Origin: an uncultured Actinomycetes bacterium | GTDB taxonomy: Bacteria; Actinomycetota; Thermoleophilia; Gaiellales; F1-60-MAGs149 | Direction of reading: 5' to 3' | Length of the DNA stretch: 6,163 nucleotides | NCBI GenBank assembly: GCA_903960645.1 | Contig: CAJCBN010000129.1 | Location: 1-6,163, forward strand | Shown: positions 1 through 5,478 of the stretch, in pieces | How positions within the stretch are numbered: the first letter of the stretch is position 1 | Layout of the letters: each line of letters opens with the position of its first letter | Made by a program: the position numbers and the translations under genes | The notes under the pieces: generated by a model | The model's database searches: none | Told to the model about the DNA's origin: nothing | Seen by the model: only the letters and a program-made list of their open reading frames with translations

Positions 1-333
1 ATTCTGTCCGCCACCGCCCACGAAGAGGCTGATGACGGCACCGGGTGTGACCGCCACGTAGCTCGAGGTAACCGTCGCTCCCGAGCCGCCACGCGCACTG
101 CCGGCCCCTCCGCCGCCGCCGATCGCGGTCACCCAGAGACGTGTCACGCCCGCCGGCACGGTGAAGGTGTCGCTGCCGACGGTGCTGTAGGTGCACGTGG
201 TGTGCGTCGCCGCTACGCAGATACCCGTCGTGCCATTCGTCGATGCGACCGCCGTGGTAGCGGTGACGGCGAGGCATACCATCGCCAGCGCAGGTAGCCG
301 AAGCAGGCGAGCGATGGCGCAGAGTTGGTGCAT
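1..333 (-). CDS. Secreted glycine-rich protein, N-terminal part (runs off left edge)
   Basis: An open frame starts at ATG 333-331 and stays open to position 1, giving 111 codons with no stop, so the C-terminus lies outside the window. Residues 1-30 look like a Sec signal peptide: arginines at 9 and 12, a hydrophobic core LPALAMVCLAV, and an A-V-A cleavage motif ending at residue 30. The mature part has two cysteines (C39, C47) that could form a disulfide. It then has the phrase FTVPAGVTRLWVTAIGGGGG (about residues 56-75), followed by more Gly/Ser-rich sequence and a second GGGG run at the edge. This 'F-x-VPAGVT-x-L-x-V-x-A-x-GGGG' opening is typical of bacterial extracellular or cell-surface glycine-rich proteins of unknown function. 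GGAG at 345-342, eight bases before the ATG, supports the start. It is divergent from the two-component genes, so it could be their target, but that is inference. I do not know its specific role. Confidence 0.78.
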   Translation of the reverse strand, partial: MHQLCAIARLLRLPALAMVCLAVTATTAVASTNGTTGICVAATHTTCTYSTVGSDTFTVPAGVTRLWVTAIGGGGGAGSARGGSGATVTSSYVAVTPGAVISLFVGGGGQN

Positions 334-341
334 GGTGACGA

Positions 342-345
342 CTCC
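342..345 (-). promoter_or_regulatory. Ribosome binding site of the glycine-rich protein gene
   Basis: On the minus strand GGAG (345-342) is separated by eight bases from ATG 333-331. This fits a Shine-Dalgarno site and is the main reason for choosing that start. The signal peptide begins immediately after it, which agrees. Confidence 0.6.
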
Positions 346-384
346 GGCGGGCCAGGCCCGGATTCCGCCTCGCGATCGGGTGGG

Positions 385-418
385 ACCGGTAGCGTTGGTG
401 CGTGACCGGTTGGGTCAC
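385..418. promoter_or_regulatory. Candidate operator: paired ACCGGT hexamers and GTGACC/GGTCAC inverted repeat
   Basis: Two copies of the self-complementary hexamer ACCGGT lie at 385-390 and 405-410, exactly 20 bases apart, about two helical turns. The second copy sits inside an inverted repeat with 6-bp arms GTGACC (402-407) and GGTCAC (413-418) around five bases. The block is 52-85 bases upstream of the glycine-rich gene start, where a repressor or activator could act. The symmetry is visible in the sequence; binding by any protein is inferred, and such short repeats can arise by chance in GC-rich DNA. Confidence 0.35.
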
Positions 419-483
419 CTTACGGCGGGACGTGTTCGATTCCAGTGGCCTGACCCACGGAAGGGGGTCGATTGGGGGCCGGA

Positions 484-523
484 TACCCCATCGTCACGGC
501 CCTTGCGGGGTAGTAGTACCCCG
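484..523. promoter_or_regulatory. Candidate regulator-binding cluster of TACCCC half-sites
   Basis: TACCCC occurs at 484-489 and 517-522, 33 bases apart (about three helical turns). Its complement GGGGTA occurs at 507-512. The last two form a perfect inverted repeat with 7-bp arms, CGGGGTA (506-512) and TACCCCG (517-523), around GTAG. The cluster ends seven bases before the -35 element of the candidate promoter at 531, a position suited to an activator or autoregulator. The NarL-family regulator encoded downstream binds DNA as a dimer in related systems, so it is a natural candidate. That link is inference. Confidence 0.4.
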
Positions 524-530
524 TCCCGTC

Positions 531-559
531 TTGGCGTTTCGGCTGGCCGGAGGTACTGT
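531..559 (+). promoter_or_regulatory. Candidate promoter for the two-component operon
   Basis: A -35-like TTGGCG (531-536, four of six matches to TTGACA) is followed after exactly 17 bases by TACTGT (554-559), which fits the actinobacterial TAnnnT form of the -10 element. Transcription would begin near 566, leaving a leader of about 26 bases before ATG 592. The match is moderate and was made by eye. Confidence 0.4.
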
Positions 560-591
560 CGCACGGAGTGCACACCCGCGGACGGGGCCGG

Positions 592-1248
592 ATGGAGAAG
601 CAGCGCGTTCTGATCGTCGAAGACGATTCCTTTACACGGGTCACGTTGGGGGTGACGGTGCGCGCGCTTGGCTGTGATGTCATCGGCGAGGTCGACTCGG
701 TGACGCAGGCATTGCGCATCGCACGGGACAAGCAGCCTTCGGTCGCTGTGCTGGATCTGGATCTCGGCGCCGGGCCTACTGGCATCGACCTGGCGCGGGC
801 GCTGCGGCGCTCGTTGCCAGATATCGGCATCGTGATGCTCTCCACCTACGAGGAGCCCCGCCTGATCGGCCCGGGCCAGCCGGACCTGCCGGTCGGGACG
901 ATCTACCTCGTCAAGCGGTCGCTGGCGGACCCCCACGTGCTCGGGTGGGCGCTGCGGCAATCGACGGACCGCGAGACATGGGCGTCTCCGTCGGCACCCG
1001 ACCGGAGGACTGCGGCGTTGACCGCGCTCAGTGATCAGCAGATCGAGATCATGCGGCTGGTCGCGGCGGGGTTGAGCAACGCGGAGATTGGTCGGCGACG
1101 CTGCATGACAGAGGCGGCCGTCGGCAAGGCGGTGGCGCGGCTCATTCGTCAGCTCGATCTCCGCGCCAGCCAGGATCAGAACCAGCGCGTCCTGATCGCC
1201 CAACGCTACTTCGAGCTGACGGGAGCCACCAGTGCTCGTCGGACCTGA
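592..1248 (+). CDS. NarL/LuxR-family response regulator
   Basis: This is a cytoplasmic DNA-binding response regulator of 218 residues, the usual length for the family. The receiver domain covers about residues 4-122: acidic pocket E10-D11-D12, phospho-acceptor D55 in VLDLDLG, the conserved Thr/Ser position at S84 or T85, and the invariant lysine K108 in YLVKRS. The C-terminal LuxR-type helix-turn-helix covers about 146-195, with LSDQQIEIMRLVAAGLSNAEIG and then a recognition region reading TEAAVGKAVARLIRQL. Most NarL proteins have a VKNHV-like phrase here, and VGKAV replaces it. The tail NQRVLIAQRYFELTG (about 197-211) resembles that of actinobacterial regulators paired with kinases of this kind. 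ATG 592 was chosen because the protein begins MEKQRVLIVEDD, as is normal. An in-frame GTG at 568 would add only eight non-conserved residues. Its partner is the overlapping kinase gene downstream. The target genes are not known. Confidence 0.9.
   Translation: MEKQRVLIVEDDSFTRVTLGVTVRALGCDVIGEVDSVTQALRIARDKQPSVAVLDLDLGAGPTGIDLARALRRSLPDIGIVMLSTYEEPRLIGPGQPDLPVGTIYLVKRSLADPHVLGWALRQSTDRETWASPSAPDRRTAALTALSDQQIEIMRLVAAGLSNAEIGRRRCMTEAAVGKAVARLIRQLDLRASQDQNQRVLIAQRYFELTGATSARRT
1221..1225 (+). promoter_or_regulatory. Ribosome binding site of the histidine kinase gene
   Basis: GGGAG lies inside the end of the response regulator gene, six bases before GTG 1232. It supports that GTG as the kinase start, and with the 17-base gene overlap it suggests translational coupling. 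Confidence 0.55.
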
Positions 1249-2983
1249 TTCTCGCCTGTCGCTCTCCACCCGTCTTGGCGGGCGGTGGCTCATCTCGAGG
1301 ACCGGCTTCATCATCTTCGTCGCCGGTCTGACCCTCTCGGTCTTCGTGGGTGAACCGTCAGCCACGGCAACGGCTGGGGGAGCCGCGGCCTGGTTCCTGC
1401 TCACCGTTGCTGCCGCATGTGCATTTGGTGGCTACCTGATCGTGCTGGACCGTATTGAGCCATTCCGCTCGCGTCGTACGGCACCGGTGCCCCTCTGGCT
1501 CGTACTGGTGGCGACGGCAGCCGGGACGGCCGGGATCGGGCTGGTGTACGGCCTCGGTGCCGCGCTCATCGATCTGCCCGTGGCCCAGGGGCTGCTGGTG
1601 CGCGTCCTCGGGCTCATCTGCGTCGGCGGAGCAATCGGCCTGGGACTGATTCTCTTGCTCGACGAGCTCGATCGGGTGCGGCGGACACGACAGGCGTTGA
1701 TCGAACGGCGTGTCAGCGCCGAGCTGGCGACGCTGCAGCAGCAGCTGCTGCTGCAGGAGCTTCGCAACGAGCTTCGGCGCGGCGTGGATCGGGAGCTCAC
1801 TGACATGCGAGCGGATCTGTCGGGACGATTGGCGCTCGTCGAGACGTCCGTGACGGCCCGGGATCTCGCCCCCGTTGCGGAATCGCTCAGGCTCGTCGCG
1901 GTCGAGTCGGTGCGCGAGCTCAGCGCACGCCTCTGGACAGAGGCCGCGCAGGTCTACCCGCGAACCCGTCTCCGGCGCGTGGTCGTGAACACCGTTCGCC
2001 ACGAACCCTTCCAGCCGCTCGCACTGGTGGTGCTGCATGTCCTGGGCTCGGCACCGTCGAACGTCAGCGTCTTCGGCGGCGCGGTCGCCGCGACGATGAT
2101 CGCGATCTCCGCACTCCTGATCTTCGGTATCTGCACAGCGGCCAACGCGCTGATGCGGCGCAGGCCCGCGGCCCATGCGCGCATCTTCATCGGCGGGATC
2201 ATCGCGTTGGAGATCTTCGTCATCCCGACAGCGATCTGGAGGGATCAGCAGGTACCGGGCTCAGGCTCGGTCACCTGGGTCGTGACCCAGATCGTCGCGG
2301 GCGTCATCGTCATCCTCCTCACGTCCGGCATCGGCTCGTGGCAGCATCTCCGTGATGCGCTTGATCGCTCGTTCCTGGCGGATCTGGATCACGGGCAGGT
2401 GCAGGCGGTGGCACGGAGCCGAGCGGTTGCGGACGTTGCACGTGATCTCTCGCGCCACCTGCACGGCACGCTCCAGACGCGCCTCGTCGCCTGTGCGATG
2501 GTGAGCGAGCGAGCGGTCGAGAGCGGCGATGTGGAGCAGCTGAAGGAGGCACTGGGGGAGGCACAGCGCGTTCTCGGGTCGGAGGTGCGCGAACAGCCCG
2601 CGTCGCAGGGCGTGCGGGAGGAGGTTCTCCAGCGCGTCGCACTCTGGGAGGAGCTCTGCGAGGTGACGGTGCGCGTCGCTCCCGACGTCGAGGGGCTCAC
2701 GCAGGATGCGGACCAGAGCGAGCGAGTCGGACGGATCGTGGAGGAGGGGCTCGCGAACGCGATCCGCCACGGGGATGCCGAGCGCATACTCGTGGCGATC
2801 GCGGTGGCGGACGGGGGCGCGCTCGTGGTTGTCGTCGAGGATGACGGCGATGGTCCGGCAGACTCGAGTCCCGGGCTTGGCACCGCCTTTCTCGACGAGG
2901 TGACGCACGGGAACTGGACTCTGACGCGCACGGATGATGGAGCGCGCCTGGAGGCACGCGTCCCTGCGCCGGCCGTCAGTTAG
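1232..2983 (+). CDS. Membrane sensor histidine kinase (HisKA_3-like), partner of the regulator
   Basis: This is a 583-residue membrane kinase expected to phosphorylate the preceding regulator. Hydrophobic helices form two blocks: about 24-40, 50-71, 86-112 and 120-143, then about 262-275, 283-306, 318-335 and 348-367. Basic residues (DRIEPFRSRR, DRVRRTRQ, RRRPAAHAR) place the N-terminus, the stretch between blocks and the C-terminus in the cytoplasm. The stretch 145-255 is charged and helical, with a likely coiled coil near 145-205. The dimerisation and phospho-acceptor segment reads DLSRHLHGTLQTRL (405-418), with H411 as the likely phosphorylated histidine. The residue after it is G412 instead of the usual Asp/Glu. 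The ATP-binding domain follows: N-box EEGLANAIRHG (504-514, N509), G1 box DDGDG (537-541) and GLGT (548-551). The GTG start overlaps the regulator stop by 17 bases. No recognised extracellular ligand domain is present, so the signal is probably sensed in or at the membrane; its nature is unknown. Confidence 0.87.
   Translation: MLVGPDSRLSLSTRLGGRWLISRTGFIIFVAGLTLSVFVGEPSATATAGGAAAWFLLTVAAACAFGGYLIVLDRIEPFRSRRTAPVPLWLVLVATAAGTAGIGLVYGLGAALIDLPVAQGLLVRVLGLICVGGAIGLGLILLLDELDRVRRTRQALIERRVSAELATLQQQLLLQELRNELRRGVDRELTDMRADLSGRLALVETSVTARDLAPVAESLRLVAVESVRELSARLWTEAAQVYPRTRLRRVVVNTVRHEPFQPLALVVLHVLGSAPSNVSVFGGAVAATMIAISALLIFGICTAANALMRRRPAAHARIFIGGIIALEIFVIPTAIWRDQQVPGSGSVTWVVTQIVAGVIVILLTSGIGSWQHLRDALDRSFLADLDHGQVQAVARSRAVADVARDLSRHLHGTLQTRLVACAMVSERAVESGDVEQLKEALGEAQRVLGSEVREQPASQGVREEVLQRVALWEELCEVTVRVAPDVEGLTQDADQSERVGRIVEEGLANAIRHGDAERILVAIAVADGGALVVVVEDDGDGPADSSPGLGTAFLDEVTHGNWTLTRTDDGARLEARVPAPAVS
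1733..1756. repeat. 24-bp perfect palindrome of CAG/CTG triplets inside the kinase gene
   Basis: CTGCAGCAGCAG (1733-1744) is followed immediately by its exact complement CTGCTGCTGCAG (1745-1756). It encodes the LQQQLLLQ stretch (168-175) of the cytoplasmic coiled coil. It probably reflects triplet expansion in a Gln/Leu-rich helix, not a separate element. Confidence 0.75.
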
Positions 2984-3012
2984 GCGACCACGCCGATCAG
3001 CTGACGCCGGCG
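2967..3012. terminator. Nested hairpin across convergent stops, candidate bidirectional terminator
   Basis: The arm CGCCGGCCGTCAG (2967-2979) pairs with CTGACGCCGGCG (3001-3012): twelve base pairs with one bulged C at 2974. Inside the loop a second stem, GGCG (2983-2986) with CGCC (2991-2994), closes an ACCA loop. The structure contains both stop codons, that of the kinase (2981-2983) and that of fbiC (2999-2997), which are only 13 bases apart. The symmetry would work for transcripts from both strands. No T-run follows on either side, so it is not a textbook intrinsic terminator, but hairpins without a U-tract are reported in GC-rich actinobacteria. The stem overlaps the last codons of both genes. 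Confidence 0.5.
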
Positions 3013-5417
3013 AGGCCCGGGCGAATCAGCGTCGCGGGGCGCTTGAGACCGAGATCGTCGTACGCGGGCGGTGTCGTGTCGGCGAGCGGCGGCGCGCCGT
3101 AGGAGCGCGCAACCTGCGCCGCGTCGGGGCGGCCGTAGAGCGTCGTGCGCTGGTACGCGTCGCGGCCGGCGGCGGCGATGATCTCATCCATCCGCTCGGG
3201 CGGGCACTCCTGGCCGTGCGCGGCACCGGCGGCCCGCGAGATCGACTCGTCCATCAGCGTGCCGCCGAGATCATTGACGCCGGCGCCGAGCATGTGGCGC
3301 GCGCCCTCGGGACCGAGCTTCACCCATGAGGTCTGGATGCTGGGGATCCACGGGTCGAGGGCCAGCCGCGCAGTCGCGTGCAAGGCGATCGTCTCGTCGA
3401 ACGTGGGGCCGTAACGGGCGCGGCCCTTGAGGGCGATCGGCGCCTCCTCGGGGACGAACGGAAGCGGCACGAACTCGGTGAAGCCGCCCGTCTCGCGCTG
3501 CAGGTCGCGGATGCGGTGCAGGTGGCGCGCCACGTGGACGGGCCGCTCGATGTGGCCGAACATGATCGTCGCGGTCGTGCGCACGCCGACGGAGTGCGCG
3601 GTGCGCATCACCTCGAGCCACTGCTCGGTGTTGACCTTGTCGGGGCAGAGCACGGCGCGGACCTCGTCATCGAGGATCTCGGCGGCGGTGCCGGGCATGC
3701 TGCCGAGCCCGGCCTCCTTCAGCTGGCGGAGGTAGTCGGCCAGCGTCCAGTTCATCGTCGCGGCGCCCTGCCAGACCTCGAGCGGCGAGAACGCGTGCAC
3801 GTGGATCTCGGGCTGCGCGGCCTTCACGGCGCGCAGCACGTCGAGGTACCACTCACCGGTGAAGCCGGGGTGGATGCCGCCCTGCAGGCAGACCTCCGTG
3901 CCGCCGCGGGCGTAGGCCTCGACGGAGCGCCGGGCGACCTCGTCGACCTCGAGCAGGTAGGCGGGGCCACGCAGGTTCTCGGCGAGGCGTCCCTTGGAGA
4001 AGGCGCAGAAGCCGCACTTGAAGTAGCAGACGTTGGTGTAGTTGATGTTCCGGCAGACCACGTACGTGACGTCGTCGCCAGCGCGCTCCCAGCGGCGCTG
4101 GTCGGCCAGCTCGACGAGGCGCGTCAGCTCGGGGCCGCGCGCGGTCAGCAGCGCCTCGGTGTCCTCGAGCTCGAGGATCTCCTCGGCCTCGGCGCGCTTG
4201 ATCGCCTGGGCGAAGGGGGTGGAGATACCGCCGAGACGGGCCGGCGGGCCGTCGCTCCAGGCGGCGGGCGGCGACTGGGAGATGCCGTTGACCCAGCCGT
4301 CGTGCGGCCGCGAGCGCAGCTGGCCGTCGGCGAGCTTGAGCGCGGCGGCGAGCGGGGTGGGCTCGAGCCAGTCGGCGTTGAGAAAGCGTGGGTAGACCGT
4401 CAGCCGCGGCAGCAGCGTGTGGCCGGCCTCGGCGGTGCGCGCCTCGAGGGCCTCGAGCTCGGGCCACGGCGCCTCGGGGTTGACGTGGTCGGGCGTGACG
4501 GGCGAGACGCCGCCCCAGTCGTTGATGCCGGCCTCGAGCAGGCGTGGAAAGTCGGCGTGCGCGAGGTTCGGCGGGGCCTGCAGGCTCACCTCGTCGGGCA
4601 GGATCAGGCGCGCCACGGCCAGCGCCCAGAGGTGCTCGTCGAGCGACGGCTCGGGCGCGTTGACCATCTTGGTGCCGGCCTTGGCGCGGAAGTTCTGGAC
4701 GATCACCTCTTGGAGATGGCCGTGCTCGGCGTGCAGCTCGCGCAGGGCGAGCAGCGCCTCGACCTGCTCGCGGCGTGTCTCGCCGATGCCGATCAGGATG
4801 CCGCTGGTGGTGGGGATCTTCAGCGCGCCCATCCGCCGCAGCGCGTCGAGGCGCACCGAGGGCTCCTTATCGGGCGAGCCGTAGTGCGGCATGCCCTTCT
4901 CGCTCAGGCGCGCGCTCGCGGTCTCCAGCATGATTCCCTGGCTCGGCGACCACGCACGCGTCGCCGCAAGCTCCGCGTCGGTGAGGATGCCGGGGTTGGC
5001 GTGGGGCAGCAGCCCCGTCTCGGTGAGCACGCGCTCCATGCAGTGCACGAGATAGGCCACGGTCGTCTCGAAGCCCAGCTCGGCCAGCTCAACCCGCGCC
5101 GCCTCGTAACGCAGCTCGGGCTTGTCACCGAGGGTAAACAGCGCCTCGCGGCACCCGGCCACCTTGCCCTGTTCGGCTAACGCCACAACCTCGTCGGGCG
5201 TTAGGTACGACCGCTCGCCCTTCTTGGGGGGCTTCGTGAAGGTGCAGTAGTGGCAGACGTCCCGGCACAGCATCGTCAGCGGGATGAAGACCTTCGGCGA
5301 GTACGTGACCACAACCCCGTACGCAGCGTCCCGTCGCGCACGTGCGTCAGCGCAGAGTCCCGCCAGGTCCGGCGCGGGATCCTCGGCGAGCGCGAGAGCC
5401 TCGGCGTCGGTCAGCAC
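2997..5417 (-). CDS. fbiC: FO synthase, fused CofG-CofH radical SAM enzyme
   Basis: It makes FO (7,8-didemethyl-8-hydroxy-5-deazariboflavin), the deazaflavin core of coenzyme F420, from tyrosine and 5-amino-6-ribitylamino-uracil, using two radical SAM steps in the cytoplasm. From GTG 5417 it is 806 residues; the mycobacterial enzyme is about 850. The CofG half has the cluster motif C51-x3-C55-x2-C58 (CRDVCHYC), then EALFTLGDKPE (91-101), GILIGIGET (206-214), QNFRAK (241-246), QAPPNL (280-285) and NDWGGVSPVTPDHVNPE (299-315). The CofH half has C464-x3-C468-x2-C471 (CYFKCGFC), QGGIHP (512-517), HAFSPLE (541-547), PGTAAEILDDEVR (575-587) and NDLGGTLMDESISR (715-728). A proline-rich tail of about 45 residues follows the usual QRTTLYG end. 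The start is uncertain: GTG 5417 lacks a clear ribosome binding site, and the N-terminus is shorter than usual. No other plausible in-frame start lies between here and position 5601. It lies downstream of the fgd-like gene on the same strand. Confidence 0.93.
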   Translation of the reverse strand: MLTDAEALALAEDPAPDLAGLCADARARRDAAYGVVVTYSPKVFIPLTMLCRDVCHYCTFTKPPKKGERSYLTPDEVVALAEQGKVAGCREALFTLGDKPELRYEAARVELAELGFETTVAYLVHCMERVLTETGLLPHANPGILTDAELAATRAWSPSQGIMLETASARLSEKGMPHYGSPDKEPSVRLDALRRMGALKIPTTSGILIGIGETRREQVEALLALRELHAEHGHLQEVIVQNFRAKAGTKMVNAPEPSLDEHLWALAVARLILPDEVSLQAPPNLAHADFPRLLEAGINDWGGVSPVTPDHVNPEAPWPELEALEARTAEAGHTLLPRLTVYPRFLNADWLEPTPLAAALKLADGQLRSRPHDGWVNGISQSPPAAWSDGPPARLGGISTPFAQAIKRAEAEEILELEDTEALLTARGPELTRLVELADQRRWERAGDDVTYVVCRNINYTNVCYFKCGFCAFSKGRLAENLRGPAYLLEVDEVARRSVEAYARGGTEVCLQGGIHPGFTGEWYLDVLRAVKAAQPEIHVHAFSPLEVWQGAATMNWTLADYLRQLKEAGLGSMPGTAAEILDDEVRAVLCPDKVNTEQWLEVMRTAHSVGVRTTATIMFGHIERPVHVARHLHRIRDLQRETGGFTEFVPLPFVPEEAPIALKGRARYGPTFDETIALHATARLALDPWIPSIQTSWVKLGPEGARHMLGAGVNDLGGTLMDESISRAAGAAHGQECPPERMDEIIAAAGRDAYQRTTLYGRPDAAQVARSYGAPPLADTTPPAYDDLGLKRPATLIRPGLAGVS

Positions 5418-5443
5418 ATCGTGACCGTAGCAAGCGCCATCAA

Positions 5444-5474
5444 CTTTGCTTTGGTGCCAGGCACCAAAGCAAAG
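5444..5474. repeat. Perfect 31-base palindrome between fgd and fbiC
   Basis: CTTTGCTTTGGTGCC (5444-5458), one central A (5459), and the exact complement GGCACCAAAGCAAAG (5460-5474) form fifteen perfect base pairs. It begins four bases after the fgd stop codon (read leftward) and ends 26 bases before the fbiC GTG. Its A/T-containing ends differ from the very GC-rich surroundings. No T-run follows in the direction of transcription (the next bases are TTGATGG), so it is not a standard intrinsic terminator. It could be a dispersed REP-like palindrome, an mRNA processing or stability hairpin, or an operator. The sequence alone does not decide. Confidence 0.8.
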
Positions 5475-5478
5475 CTGA

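Larger units (their letters stand above)
334..591. other. Divergent intergenic region with no gene
   Basis: These 258 bases separate the leftward glycine-rich gene from the rightward response regulator. Frames that cross the region are antisense or out-of-frame shadows without a recognisable protein. The region contains paired ACCGGT hexamers, a GTGACC/GGTCAC inverted repeat, a TACCCC half-site cluster and a rightward promoter candidate, which are listed separately. For the leftward gene the best -10-like hexamer is TAAGGT (422-417 on the minus strand), but no convincing -35 lies upstream of it, so I do not call that promoter. Confidence 0.7.

Noticed and set aside
568..591. GTG 568 as the start of the response regulator
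   Set aside because: It would add HTRGRGR before the normal family start, and it falls almost on the predicted transcription start.
191..613. A 140-codon plus-strand frame over the glycine-rich gene and the intergenic region
   Set aside because: It is antisense to a signal-peptide-bearing frame, has no recognisable domain, and runs across the promoter region.
415..1404. A 329-codon minus-strand frame opposite the response regulator
   Set aside because: It is Arg/Pro-rich without domains and covers a clear receiver-HTH gene; it is a codon-bias shadow.
2261..2908. A 215-codon minus-strand frame inside the kinase gene
   Set aside because: It is antisense to the kinase catalytic region, is rich in Arg/His/Leu, and has no domain; it is a shadow frame.
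3378..5180. A 600-codon open frame on the plus strand, antisense to fbiC
   Set aside because: fbiC is unmistakable on the other strand. The antisense product is a low-complexity Gly/Ala/Leu/Val/Arg sequence without motifs, as expected from GC-biased third codon positions.
5444..5474. Calling the palindrome an intrinsic terminator
   Set aside because: There is no U-tract after the stem in either direction, and fbiC lies immediately downstream on the same strand, so complete termination would be odd.
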